The notes beneath the pieces were generated by a model. That model ran no database searches. It was given only the letters and a program-made list of their open reading frames with translations, and had not been told where the DNA came from. This document shows positions 15,462 through 24,668 of a DNA stretch of 39,989 nucleotides, piece by piece. This DNA comes from Chloroflexota bacterium (GTDB taxonomy: Bacteria; Chloroflexota; Anaerolineae; Aggregatilineales; Phototrophicaceae). The translations under genes and the position numbers were made by a program. The stretch lies in NCBI GenBank assembly GCA_026713245.1, contig JAPOOU010000093.1, positions 1-39,989 on the forward strand, written 5' to 3'. Positions within the stretch are counted from its first letter, which is position 1; each line of letters starts with the position of its first letter.

Positions 15462-18400
15462 ATGACAAGGAACCTGTGGCGCCGCATCCTTCCGGATCTG
15501 AGCCTGATCGTATTTTTGTTGCTATTGCCGTTGTTGATGTTCCATCAGCAAACTTTGGGCGATCGTACGCTGCTGCCAGCCGAGAACCTCTACCAGTTTC
15601 TGCCGCACGCCGCCTACCGCGAAGTCGTGGGCGCCCCCGCCGTACCGCAGAACCACTTGATCTCGGACATGGTGCTGCAGAATTACCAGTGGAAGTCATT
15701 CATCCGCGAGCAGATCTCTCAAGGGGAGATCCCGCTTTGGAACCCGCACCTATTTGCCGGTATACCGTTCTGGGCGGCCGGGCAGCATTCCGCTTTGTAC
15801 CCACTCAGCATCATTTATTATTTGCTGCCCTTGAGTAGCGCTTACGGCTGGTTCATCGTGCTTAGCCTCTGGATGGCTGGGATGTGCATGGCCGGATACT
15901 TGCGGAGTTTGGGCAGCAACCGCTTCGGCGCGGCGTTGGCCGGCCTGGTCTATCAGTTGTCGGGATTCCTGATCGCAAGCGCGCTTTTTCCCATGGTGGC
16001 TGCGGCCGCAGTCTGGTTGCCGCTGGCTCTTTGGATGGTCGAGAACATCCTGCGGGGCCGCACTTTGTGGATCTTCCGCGGCACCGCCATCCCCTGGGTT
16101 GTGATTGGGGCGCTTGCGATTGCCTTTAATATCCTCGCCGGGCACATTGAAGTTTCCATTTATACGATGATGACCACATTGGTTTATGCGGGCTTGCGTC
16201 TGCTCTATGAGGTTGCCAGACGTTGGAAAACTGATGGAGCGGTTCCCCTTGGCTGGGCGGTGAAAAATGCGATCTGGTTGCTGTTGATCGTGCTCTTGGG
16301 GACCGGTTTGGCCGGGCTGCAGTTGGCGCCCCTGGTCGAATTCGCGGGGACCAATTGGCGCGCCGAGCGCGACAACCTCGAGGCGGTGTTGGCTTATGCG
16401 CTAAAGCCGCGCGACATATTGCAGTTTCTGATTCCGAACTTCTATGGCAATCCCACCCATCATAGTTATGTCGACGTGTTCACGATGGAACGCGTCAGCG
16501 ACTTAAGAAACGCCGCCGGGCAATCCATTGATTACATCAATTGGAGCATCAAGAACTATGTGGAAAGCGCGCTTTACCTGGGTGTTTTGCCCTTGATCCT
16601 TGCGGCTTACGCCTTTTTTGCCGGCATAAGTCGCCGGCGATTCGCCGGGGCCGTCATCGCTCTGACGTTGATCGCTTTGTCGGCGCTCTCTTTTATGTTC
16701 GGCGCGCCAACTTATGCTTTTGTATTTAGCCTGCCGGGCATGAATCAGTTGAATTCACCTTTTCGATGGGTGTACATACTGACTATGGCGGTAGCGGCCA
16801 TGTCGGGAATTGGTCTTCATTTGTTGGCAGAGCGACGTCGTTCCGGGTTCCCGATTGGCGTCCTGGGGCTGCTGATCCTGGCGCTTGGTGGCGCGTTCCT
16901 GGGCGGAGCAGTCTACAGTTACAGCAGCTTCGAACAATTGCAGCCGCTCTTTGACATGATCGTCGCGGAATTAGCTGGAGCTGACAGAGCGTTTGCTGAC
17001 GGGCGCATGTTTTTCAGCTATCAATTTCCACAGTTCCTAGCTCTGGCGATAATCTTGCTCGCCAGCGGCGTGATTTTTCTCTGGGCGGCACGTCGGCGAT
17101 CACGGGTCTGGATGGCTCTCGCGCTGCTGATAACCGCCGCTGATTTGTTCATCACGAGTTTCGGTTTCAATCCTGCGAGCGATCCGTTGCTCCTGGAGTT
17201 CACGCCGCCGGCGATAGAGTTCTTGCAGGGCCAAGATGGGCACTTTCGAATAACGAGCCTGGAAGCTGATCCGGAGCAGCCGCCCATTCTTAGTCCCAAT
17301 GTGAGCATGAGCTATGGACTCGATGATGTCCGCGGTTACGAAAGCATCATACCCGCCGGGTATGTGGCGACCATGCGCGCCCTGCAGCCGCAGCGTTTTC
17401 TGGACCACAATCAGATATCACCGGTCTATACCTTGCCGGACTGGAATCATGCCGGCGGATATGAAGCCGTGCTCGCCGCCGATCTCTTCAACTTGCTTAA
17501 TATCCGCTATGTCTTGACCCCGCGCGACTGGCAAAGCCCCCCGGCTGGTTGGAAGACCGTTTACGCCGACCAAGCCGTAACCATATGGGAGAACGAGTCT
17601 TTTATGCCGCGGGCTTTCGCAGTTGCCAAAGACGATTGGGATCCGCGCTGGCTTGCCGAACCGGGCGGGGGCTTCAGGTTTGGCGAATTCGCCAATACCG
17701 GTTCTACCTTGCATATCCCCAAATATCAGCCGGCATCTATCTCCCGCGATACCGCGCGTGAAAAATTCGTTGACATAAGCCTGGATGAAGCGAGCTGGCT
17801 GGTGGTCAGCGAGAGTTATGCCCCGGGCTGGCGCGCCTTCGCCCGCCCCTGGGGAAGCGGAGAATCGGCGGAGTTTGGCTTGGCGGTGCGTCTGGTGCTG
17901 GCGAACTTCCAGGGAGTTGAATTGTCGGCGGGGCATTGGACGGTGAGGCTGGTATACAGCCCGGCGAGCGTACATCTAGGCATGTTTGCCTCGACGATCT
18001 GCGTCGTTTTGACTGTGCTCTTATTCGGCGCCTGGTTCTGGCGGGCTTATATTGGCATGAATACCGAGAGTTCGTCGAGCGTGGCCAGAGTCGCGCGGAA
18101 CAGCCTGGCGCCAATCATTCTCAACTTGTTCAATCGCGGAATTGATATGGCTTTTGCCATTGTGATGTACAGGCTGCTGCAACCGTATGACATCGGCATC
18201 TACAGCTTTGCGGTGGTCTTGTTCGTCTGGTTCGATATTTTTACCAATTTCGGTCTGGATCTGTTTCTGATCCGCGAAGCCTCTCAGCGCAAGAGCCGCG
18301 CTGGACACTATTTCTACAATACGTCCTTCTTTCGTCTGTTTTTGAGCCTTGTCGGCGCGCCGATGTTGGCGGGCGCATTGCTGCTGTGGCAAAGCTCCGG

Positions 18401-19556
18401 TGTAGAGGCTATTAGCGCGGAGGGCCTGACAGCGATCGGCTTGCTCTACCTGGGCTTGTTCCCCGCCAGCTTGTCCAAGGGCATGACATCGCTCTTCTAT
18501 GCGAACGAACAGGCGGAAAAACCGGCGGTCATCGCCACCATTACAACCGTCAACAAGGCGATCTTTGGGGTTATCGCGCTCTTGCTGGGGCATGGCATCG
18601 TTGGTTTGGCGACTGTCAGCATCTTCAACAATATCTTGACGCTGCTGGTTCTTGTATGGGCGGGACGGCGCTTGATCGGCAAAATCGCTCAGCGGCTGCC
18701 CGATCGCAGATTGATCGGCGAAATGCTGGGCGAAAGCTTCCCCTTGATGCTCAATCACTTCCTGGCCACCATTTTTTTCCAGATCGATATCGTCATATTG
18801 CAAGCGATCAAAGGCGCGGAAACCGTCGCCCAATACAGCACAGCCTATAAATGGCTGCTGGCTATCAACATCGTGCCGGCTTTTTTCACCCAGGCGCTAT
18901 TCCCGGTGATGTCGCGCCAGGCAAAAGAAAGCCTCGCGGCATTGACGCGCAGTTGCACCTTTGGCATCAAATTGCTATTTGCCATTACCTTGCCCCTGGC
19001 CATGATATTCACTGTATTGGCTGAACCATTGACGCTGATCTTGGGCGGCGCCAGGTATGTTCCCGACGGCGCCATCGCATTGCAATTGATGATCTGGAGC
19101 ATTCCTTTCGGCTGGATGAACAGTTTGATGCAATACGTGCTGGTCGCGCTGGGGCGGCAGAGACTGATCACGCGCGCCTTTGGGGGCGCGGTCATATTTA
19201 ACATCGCCGCCAATATAATTTTCATCCCGCAGTACGGCTTTCAGGCGGCGGCGATCGCTACCATCGCTTCCGAAGTGATTCTGTTCCTGCCATTCATGTA
19301 TCTGCTGCGCGGATCACTGCCCGGGGTGAGGGTCGTCAGTTTGCTGTGGCGCCCTTTAGCCGCTTTCGCGGTCATGTTCCTGGTGATGATGATATTCGGG
19401 CAAGGCCTGTTCGTCCTGGCGATTGCAACGCTAGCGTATGCGTTGGTACTCATCATCTTGCGCCCTTTGGATGCCGAAGAAGGCGCGGCGCTGCTTGCGC
19501 TGATGCCCGAGGGTATGCGCGAGTTCCGGTTGGCGCGCTGGCTTGGCGGCGCATAA
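15462..19556 (+). CDS. Fusion: YfhO-like membrane glycosyltransferase-type domain plus Wzx-like flippase
   Basis: The product has 1364 residues. Residues 1 to about 850 are a YfhO-like multi-pass protein: an N-terminal helix, GDRTLLPAENLYQFLPH, PLWNPHLFAGIPFWA, many helices, then an extracytoplasmic C-terminal part (SPNVSMSYGLDDVRGYES, LLNIRYVLTP, ESYAPGWRAF) and a final helix. YfhO proteins belong to the GT-C-like group and act on lipid-linked or wall sugars. From M866 (MNTESSSSVARVARNSLAP) a complete ~499-residue polysaccharide flippase of the Wzx/MATE type follows, with about 12-14 helices (LLQPYDIGIYSFAVVLFVWF, PLMLNHFLATIFFQIDIVIL). No stop or ribosome site separates the parts, so they are one chain. 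The protein would join flipping of an undecaprenyl-linked sugar to sugar transfer outside. The in-frame fusion is seen; the coupled function is inference. Confidence 0.75.
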   Translation: MTRNLWRRILPDLSLIVFLLLLPLLMFHQQTLGDRTLLPAENLYQFLPHAAYREVVGAPAVPQNHLISDMVLQNYQWKSFIREQISQGEIPLWNPHLFAGIPFWAAGQHSALYPLSIIYYLLPLSSAYGWFIVLSLWMAGMCMAGYLRSLGSNRFGAALAGLVYQLSGFLIASALFPMVAAAAVWLPLALWMVENILRGRTLWIFRGTAIPWVVIGALAIAFNILAGHIEVSIYTMMTTLVYAGLRLLYEVARRWKTDGAVPLGWAVKNAIWLLLIVLLGTGLAGLQLAPLVEFAGTNWRAERDNLEAVLAYALKPRDILQFLIPNFYGNPTHHSYVDVFTMERVSDLRNAAGQSIDYINWSIKNYVESALYLGVLPLILAAYAFFAGISRRRFAGAVIALTLIALSALSFMFGAPTYAFVFSLPGMNQLNSPFRWVYILTMAVAAMSGIGLHLLAERRRSGFPIGVLGLLILALGGAFLGGAVYSYSSFEQLQPLFDMIVAELAGADRAFADGRMFFSYQFPQFLALAIILLASGVIFLWAARRRSRVWMALALLITAADLFITSFGFNPASDPLLLEFTPPAIEFLQGQDGHFRITSLEADPEQPPILSPNVSMSYGLDDVRGYESIIPAGYVATMRALQPQRFLDHNQISPVYTLPDWNHAGGYEAVLAADLFNLLNIRYVLTPRDWQSPPAGWKTVYADQAVTIWENESFMPRAFAVAKDDWDPRWLAEPGGGFRFGEFANTGSTLHIPKYQPASISRDTAREKFVDISLDEASWLVVSESYAPGWRAFARPWGSGESAEFGLAVRLVLANFQGVELSAGHWTVRLVYSPASVHLGMFASTICVVLTVLLFGAWFWRAYIGMNTESSSSVARVARNSLAPIILNLFNRGIDMAFAIVMYRLLQPYDIGIYSFAVVLFVWFDIFTNFGLDLFLIREASQRKSRAGHYFYNTSFFRLFLSLVGAPMLAGALLLWQSSGVEAISAEGLTAIGLLYLGLFPASLSKGMTSLFYANEQAEKPAVIATITTVNKAIFGVIALLLGHGIVGLATVSIFNNILTLLVLVWAGRRLIGKIAQRLPDRRLIGEMLGESFPLMLNHFLATIFFQIDIVILQAIKGAETVAQYSTAYKWLLAINIVPAFFTQALFPVMSRQAKESLAALTRSCTFGIKLLFAITLPLAMIFTVLAEPLTLILGGARYVPDGAIALQLMIWSIPFGWMNSLMQYVLVALGRQRLITRAFGGAVIFNIAANIIFIPQYGFQAAAIATIASEVILFLPFMYLLRGSLPGVRVVSLLWRPLAAFAVMFLVMMIFGQGLFVLAIATLAYALVLIILRPLDAEEGAALLALMPEGMREFRLARWLGGA

Positions 19557-19603
19557 GTCCGGTCAGAAGGCTCGGACTGTCGCTATTCATTGGTGACGGC
19601 GCC

Positions 19604-20509
19604 TCACTTTGAACTGCCGGACTCGTCATAACTGTTGTCACCCGTGACGCCGGCGCTCGCCGGGCGCGCCCAGAGCTTGCTAAATGCCAGGTCGCCAACC
19701 ACGGTTGGCGCCAGCTCTTCATCCATGAGCATGTGCAAAATCGGAACAGATAGTTGGGTCATCTCGCCTGATGCCAACTCCAGCTGTAGACCGATGCTGG
19801 CGCCGGGTTTCAAGTCGGTCTTCAGTTGCCGCAACATAATGTGCAAGCCGCCCGGGCGGAGCTCAAGGCTCTCGCCGGCGGGAATGACCAGGATCTCGAC
19901 AGATTCCATGCGCGCGATGTCGTCCTCGACGATGCTGCGGTGAAACTCGACCTGATCGGCGGCGCTGCTGTTGGCCGCGGCAATGGCGACGGCTGACGCG
20001 CCGCTGTTATCGATTTGCATGTAGACGGCGCTGGATTCGCCATTGGCGTTATTGTGACCGGATCCTTCCGGCGCCCGGTGGTCCCCTTCATTGTGATCCA
20101 TGCTCGGCATCTCGTGATCCCCGGCTGGCGAACGGACCTCGTAGCGGATACTTTCTGTAACACGTTCGCCCGAGTCCAGGGTCAGGTTTGCTTCCAGGAT
20201 CCAGGCGCCGGCCATGGTCCATTCGAATGGCACGGTAAAAACGCCATTGATTGCTTCGCTCGATTCGGCGAAGACCGGCGCCATGCCGGCGTGATCCATA
20301 TCGCCGCGCAGGGCAATAGCGCCCGGGTTTTCAATCGAATTGCTATTCTTGTCGCGAACGCTGACGCTGATTTGGGACTGGCCCACCAGCAGTCCGTCGA
20401 CCGAGATATCGAGACTAATGTCGTTGGAAGACAGGTGTTGCTGACGGCAGGCTGTCAAGAGCAAAACGAAGATGAGGACGCAGTTGAACTTTCGCCGGGC
20501 TATAGTCAA
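19604..20509 (-). CDS. Lipoprotein with YtkA-like and PCu(A)C copper-chaperone domains
   Basis: The product has 301 residues. A short signal (RKFNCVLIFVLLLTAC) ends in a lipobox, with Cys21 as the likely lipidated residue. Residues ~30-125 match YtkA/FixH-like domains (ALRGDMDHAGMAPVFAES, VPFEWTMAGAWILEANL). A His/Met/Asp-rich linker (DHEMPSMDHNEGDH) follows. Residues ~160-275 are a PCu(A)C domain with the exact H-X10-M-X21-H-X-M copper site: H190, M201, H223, M225. PCu(A)C proteins deliver Cu(I) to the CuA/CuB sites of cytochrome oxidase. The start is a TTG at 20509, required to give the signal peptide. The gene follows the membrane-protein gene by 9 bases and is probably co-translated with it. 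The role is extracytoplasmic copper handling. Confidence 0.8.
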   Translation of the reverse strand: MTIARRKFNCVLIFVLLLTACRQQHLSSNDISLDISVDGLLVGQSQISVSVRDKNSNSIENPGAIALRGDMDHAGMAPVFAESSEAINGVFTVPFEWTMAGAWILEANLTLDSGERVTESIRYEVRSPAGDHEMPSMDHNEGDHRAPEGSGHNNANGESSAVYMQIDNSGASAVAIAAANSSAADQVEFHRSIVEDDIARMESVEILVIPAGESLELRPGGLHIMLRQLKTDLKPGASIGLQLELASGEMTQLSVPILHMLMDEELAPTVVGDLAFSKLWARPASAGVTGDNSYDESGSSK

Positions 20510-20518
20510 CGTGATGGC

Positions 20519-21607
20519 CTAAGCTGGAACCTCAACTGGCGAGGCGGGGGGATGGATGAGCAAACTCAGTCCGTAGCCAAATGCGCCAGCCAGCACCGGC
20601 GCGCCCAGCCACATGTGAATCTCCCACCAGAGGCCGCCTTTGTCCCAGGCGCCGGCGCCCAGGATCTGGATAACAAGCAGCGCGCCCAAACTAAAAACGA
20701 AGGGGAGCAGACAAGAGAACAGGCGCAAGCCCTTCGTCGATTCGATCATCTTGCGGCTCAGCAGCCAATCGCAGAGCAAGCCGGCGACAGCGGCGTTTAT
20801 GACCAGCAAGAAATCGGCGTTTGCGCGCAGGTGCATCCAGGTCATCAACAAAGCATTGACCGTATATACCAGCGTGAACACGCCAAATGGCAGGCGCCAG
20901 CGCCGGCTGCTGAAAAGTACGACGCCGAGCAAGATATTGCTATGCACGACCAGCGCCAGTACGCCATAAACGTCATACAAGCTATGTGCCTCTGGCCTGG
21001 GACCCGTCAATATGTGGATCCTGCCGGTGACGGTAGCGAAGCCCATGAAGAAGGTGAAGACCGAGGCGGTCATGGTCAGCGCCAGGATGGCCGGCAGCAG
21101 GCTGCGCCAGTTGTCCTCGCTTTGGCGCTGCCATAGCGCGCGGATGGGACCGGTGACAATCAGCAGACCGGATGCCGCCAGCAAAAGATGCGTCGGGCTT
21201 AGCAGCGCCTCGATGCTTTCTTCAATGCCGAATAGCCCGTGCCAGACCATATCGCCCAAACCGCCCATGGCGAAAAGCAAGGCGCCCCCTAGCGCGAGCA
21301 TATAGCCGGCGGGCAAGGCGCGCCGCCAGTGAAAACCCTTGCCGACATTGCGGAAGTGAATCGCGACCAAAGTGATCGCAGAAACGCCGTAAGCGCTATA
21401 CAAGATCGCGTGCCAGGGTGTGAAAAAGCTGTCATCGACGCGATCATGATTGTGCGCCCAGCCATCGATGAAGAGGCCGAAGATCATGACGCAGGCTACA
21501 ATCGCCATCCACCAGTCCAGCCTCGGGTTATCCGCGGGCTGTCCGCTTCGCGCGCTTGGCAATCCGCTTTCTATTGCGCGCGTCTTAACTGCCGGGATTG
21601 ATGACAT
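20519..21607 (-). CDS. Multi-pass membrane protein linked to copper chaperone, unknown function
   Basis: The 362-residue protein has about nine hydrophobic helices after a 28-residue soluble N-terminus. Conserved-looking polar spots inside or at the ends of helices are DGWAHNHDRVDDSFFTPWHA, MVWHGLFGIEE and LLSPTHLLL, which are rich in His and acidic residues and could bind metal or haem. I recall similar uncharacterised membrane proteins in Actinobacteria and Chloroflexi beside copper or cytochrome-oxidase assembly genes, but I cannot name a family. It is the first gene of a two-gene operon with the PCu(A)C lipoprotein; a probable promoter lies about 75 bases upstream. A role in copper transport or oxidase assembly is inference from context. 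Confidence 0.65.
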   Translation of the reverse strand: MSSIPAVKTRAIESGLPSARSGQPADNPRLDWWMAIVACVMIFGLFIDGWAHNHDRVDDSFFTPWHAILYSAYGVSAITLVAIHFRNVGKGFHWRRALPAGYMLALGGALLFAMGGLGDMVWHGLFGIEESIEALLSPTHLLLAASGLLIVTGPIRALWQRQSEDNWRSLLPAILALTMTASVFTFFMGFATVTGRIHILTGPRPEAHSLYDVYGVLALVVHSNILLGVVLFSSRRWRLPFGVFTLVYTVNALLMTWMHLRANADFLLVINAAVAGLLCDWLLSRKMIESTKGLRLFSCLLPFVFSLGALLVIQILGAGAWDKGGLWWEIHMWLGAPVLAGAFGYGLSLLIHPPASPVEVPA

Positions 21608-21679
21608 CGCTCTTTATCCCTTCACAAGCCTAAGCGAAGAACAGCGCTATGAAGTTTATATACGGCAATATACATAGCT

Positions 21680-21709
21680 ATTATAGCGCCGGAAACCACA
21701 GTTTGTCAG
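21680..21709 (-). promoter_or_regulatory. Sigma-70-like promoter for the copper operon
   Basis: On the minus strand CTGACA (21709-21704) is followed after 18 bases by TATAAT (21685-21680), which is 11 of 12 consensus bases. It lies about 75 bases before the start of the membrane-protein gene. No other strong promoter is visible in this 180-base divergent gap. Confidence 0.55.
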
Positions 21710-21787
21710 TCCAACGGCAGTCGCGTAGCGCGATTCACATCTTGATGTAAAATCAGTTTAGTTGTTCGCTCGCGCGATGATTCTCGT

Positions 21788-23896
21788 ATGGCATTTGAAT
21801 TGGAAGCATTAGTCGGCCACCAGTATATTATCGGGGGCCGACCGATCAATGTTAACCCGCCCGGCGCGCTGGTCGTGGTAGCGCCGCAGGATGCCGCCCG
21901 AGGCCGTGAGGGCGACACTTTCTTCACGTTGATTGTCCCCTCGGGGACGATCGCGCCGACCACGTTTTATGAGCAATTGGCCGTATTGGCGGCGGAACGC
22001 TATTTCAATACCGGCGGCAGCGTCACGATCGCCATGCGAACCATGTTCCAAGTGCTCAATCGCAACCTTTACGAACACAATCAAGCGCATAGCGAGTATG
22101 AGCAGCAGCAATTTGAGGCCAGCGCCATCGTTGCCGTCTTGCATGGCGACGATATGTATGTCGCGCGTGTTGGGCCAGTCGTCTCGGTTTTGCAGACGGT
22201 TGGTTTGACCCTGACTTTTCCCGATGACTTTGCCCAGGTAGAACCGCTCTACAGCGCGCCCTTGGGCATCTCGCAGGAACCGGACGTTGCAATGGTGCGT
22301 TACGGCGTCGACGCGGGCAGCCGTCTGGTGCTGGCTGATGCCAACCTGTGTGAAATCCCCGTCGATCAGCTAACCAGCACATTGTTGGAAAACGACATTG
22401 AACAGGTCCTGGACAGCCTGCGCGATGCGATCAAGGTACAGGGGCAATTGATGCTGGTGGAACTGGTGCCGCCGAACATCGAAAGCCCGGTGCCGGCTGC
22501 GCCAGGCGAATCTTCGCTTGAGGTAAGCGCGAAGTTGAACGAAGCTCGGCTGCATTTGGAGAGCGACGGCTCGAGCGGACCAGTTCAGCGCAAGCGCGGA
22601 CTGAGCGCCGTTTTGCGCTGGGGATTACTGCGGTTGGCGCGGCGCGCGGCAGCCGTTTTGGGTGGCCTAAGCCGCTTGTTTCAGCGGTTTCTACCGTTGC
22701 CGGAACCTGGCAGCGACCGCAATCCCGCCGCGGGGTCGATGGCCTTGGCCGTCCTTCTGATACCCCTGTTCATTGTTGCTGTCGTCGTCTTCTCCTGGGT
22801 GTCCAATACCGGCGAATCCGAATTTGAACAGTGCCTGCAGCGATTGCAGGAAACAGCCAGCCTGGCGCGCTCTATGGACAATAGCAATCGCAGGAGTATC
22901 ACCTCGGCCTGGAATGCGGCGCTGCAAGTCGTCGATGTTTGCGAGAACATGCGGCCCGGCGATCCCGTAATCGGAGCGATGCGTCAAGAAGCGCAGGATG
23001 TTGTTGATACGCTCAACAATGTGCAGCGCCGCGTCGCAAATCCGCTGACGAATTTCCAAAATGCCAGCATCGCGCGGCTCAGGCTCAAGGGCACCGACAT
23101 GTATGCGCTGGATACCGAGAATCACCTGGTATATCGCATCAAGATCTCGGACGATGGCACAGAGGCGGAGCGGCAGGAGCCGGTGCCCAACATGCGTCGC
23201 GGCGCCACAGTAGACGGGTTCAGCATCGGGCAAATCGTCGATATCGCCTTTGACGATGTTTCCAACGAACTGGCGATGATCGACGAAAATGGCACGCTGG
23301 TTCGTTGCCGGCCACAATTTATCATGATCTGCAACGCGCAGCGCATTCTGGGCGTCGAGCAGTGGGAAAACCCGTCGGCGCTGACGGTTTGGGGACGCCG
23401 ACTGTACATTCTGGATAGCGAAGGTGGACAAATCTGGAAGTACGATCCCTCCGGCGCCAGCTATCCCAGCGCGCCAAGGGAGTATTTCACCAAAGACGCG
23501 CGCCCAAATCTGCGCAACGTCGTCGATTTCACCATTAGCCAGGCTGGCGATGTTTACGTCTTATACCATGACGGGGTCATGAAGAAATACAATGCCGGTG
23601 AAGAGAGGGCCTTCGCTTTTAGCGGATTCAACGAGGGCAGTGAACTTTACACGACCATGACCGAGGGCTTTTATCTCAATGACAGTCCCTTTGCGCCGGC
23701 ATTTTTCGTGATCAGTCGCGGCGCCCACGCGGTATATGAGACAACGCTTGCGGGTACTTTTATGGACAGCTATCAGGCGGTGGAGCAAGACAAATTTGAG
23801 TTGCTAAATGCCATAGTAGCCTATCCGATCCACGATATCATTTATGTGGCCTCTGGAAACAGCATCTTCCGCTTGCACAAGAGTCCCAATACCTAA
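21788..23896 (+). CDS. PP2C-like (probably inactive) domain, membrane helix and extracellular beta-propeller
   Basis: The product has 702 residues. Residues 1-~235 look like a reduced PP2C/SpoIIE-type phosphatase fold (GDTFFTLIVPSG, NRNLYEHNQAH, ASAIVAVLHGDDMYVARVGP, SRLVLADANL). The usual metal-binding 'DG' motifs are missing, which suggests a pseudophosphatase. A basic stretch precedes one membrane helix at about 318-340 (MALAVLLIPLFIVAVVVFSW). Residues ~345-410 are probably helical. The C-terminal ~290 residues have repeated strands such as MYALDTENHLVYRIKI, LYILDSEGGQIWKYDPSG and IIYVASGNSIFRLHKS, typical of an NHL/SMP-30-like propeller. It would place a sensor propeller outside and a signalling domain inside, mirroring the kinase-like protein. 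The start is ATG in a divergent gap with a weak ribosome site. Confidence 0.65.
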   Translation: MAFELEALVGHQYIIGGRPINVNPPGALVVVAPQDAARGREGDTFFTLIVPSGTIAPTTFYEQLAVLAAERYFNTGGSVTIAMRTMFQVLNRNLYEHNQAHSEYEQQQFEASAIVAVLHGDDMYVARVGPVVSVLQTVGLTLTFPDDFAQVEPLYSAPLGISQEPDVAMVRYGVDAGSRLVLADANLCEIPVDQLTSTLLENDIEQVLDSLRDAIKVQGQLMLVELVPPNIESPVPAAPGESSLEVSAKLNEARLHLESDGSSGPVQRKRGLSAVLRWGLLRLARRAAAVLGGLSRLFQRFLPLPEPGSDRNPAAGSMALAVLLIPLFIVAVVVFSWVSNTGESEFEQCLQRLQETASLARSMDNSNRRSITSAWNAALQVVDVCENMRPGDPVIGAMRQEAQDVVDTLNNVQRRVANPLTNFQNASIARLRLKGTDMYALDTENHLVYRIKISDDGTEAERQEPVPNMRRGATVDGFSIGQIVDIAFDDVSNELAMIDENGTLVRCRPQFIMICNAQRILGVEQWENPSALTVWGRRLYILDSEGGQIWKYDPSGASYPSAPREYFTKDARPNLRNVVDFTISQAGDVYVLYHDGVMKKYNAGEERAFAFSGFNEGSELYTTMTEGFYLNDSPFAPAFFVISRGAHAVYETTLAGTFMDSYQAVEQDKFELLNAIVAYPIHDIIYVASGNSIFRLHKSPNT

Positions 23897-23997
23897 GCGA
23901 CGCTCGCCAGGCCCGGCCCCCACAAAAAACATATGAAATCCAGCCACAGGCGTCTATACTAGTGGCAAGTTAGCTAGCGATCGAAGGTGGAGTGAAC

Positions 23998-24654
23998 ATG
24001 AGCAAGAGAGTACTGATCGTTTATGGTGGCTGGGACGGTCACGATCCCAAAGAGACCTCAAACTTATTCGCGGGACTGCTGAGAGACGCGGGGGTGGACG
24101 TGACGCTGTCGGAGTCCTTGGACAGCTTCCTTGACGCCGATCTTATGGGATCTGTTGATATGGTCGTGCCTGTGTACACCATGAGCGCGATTACACGCGA
24201 CCAGGAAGCGGGTTTGTTGAATGCGGTGCGCGATGGCGGCGTTCATGTTGCGGGATGGCACGGCGGCATGGCCGATGCCTTCCGCCAGAATACCGAGTAT
24301 CAGTTCATGGTTGGCGGGCAGTGGGTGGCGCATCCGGGCAATATCATAGACTATCGCGTCAACATTCAAGATCAGGCGCATCCGATCACGGCCGGTATCG
24401 CCGATTTTGATATGCACTCGGAGCAGTACTACATGCACACCGATCCATCAAACCAGGTCCTGGCAACAACGACGTTCAGCGGCGACCACGCTGACTGGGT
24501 CGATGGCACGGTGATGCCTGTGGCCTGGACGCGGCGATATGGCGCGGGCAAAGTATTCTATTGTTCGCTGGGGCATGTCGTAGGCGATTTCGATGTTCCG
24601 GAAGCCCGCGAAATCGTGCGCCGCGGTTTGCTGTGGACGATTGACTGCCTATAG
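23998..24654 (+). CDS. ThuA-like protein
   Basis: The 218-residue soluble protein belongs to the ThuA family (glutamine-amidotransferase-like flavodoxin fold, PF06283). Seen are [14 protein letters not shown], an edge strand [60 protein letters not shown], and [13 protein letters not shown] with [13 protein letters not shown] at the end. These are the family's usual signatures. ThuA proteins occur with trehalose or other sugar utilisation genes; their reaction is not settled. I start at the ATG at 23998, with GGTGGAG 6 bases upstream, rather than the GTG two codons earlier that overlaps the ribosome site. It stands alone, with a TATACT -10-like box at 23955-23960. Confidence 0.8.
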   Translation: MSKRVLIVYGGWDGHDPKETSNLFAGLLRDAGVDVTLSESLDSFLDADLMGSVDMVVPVYTMSAITRDQEAGLLNAVRDGGVHVAGWHGGMADAFRQNTEYQFMVGGQWVAHPGNIIDYRVNIQDQAHPITAGIADFDMHSEQYYMHTDPSNQVLATTTFSGDHADWVDGTVMPVAWTRRYGAGKVFYCSLGHVVGDFDVPEAREIVRRGLLWTIDCL

Positions 24655-24668
24655 AATCGATGCCTGCT

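Noticed and set aside
18057-19556. Separate flippase gene starting at M866
   Set aside because: No ribosome site precedes this ATG and the upstream frame is open without a stop, so a fusion is the simpler reading.
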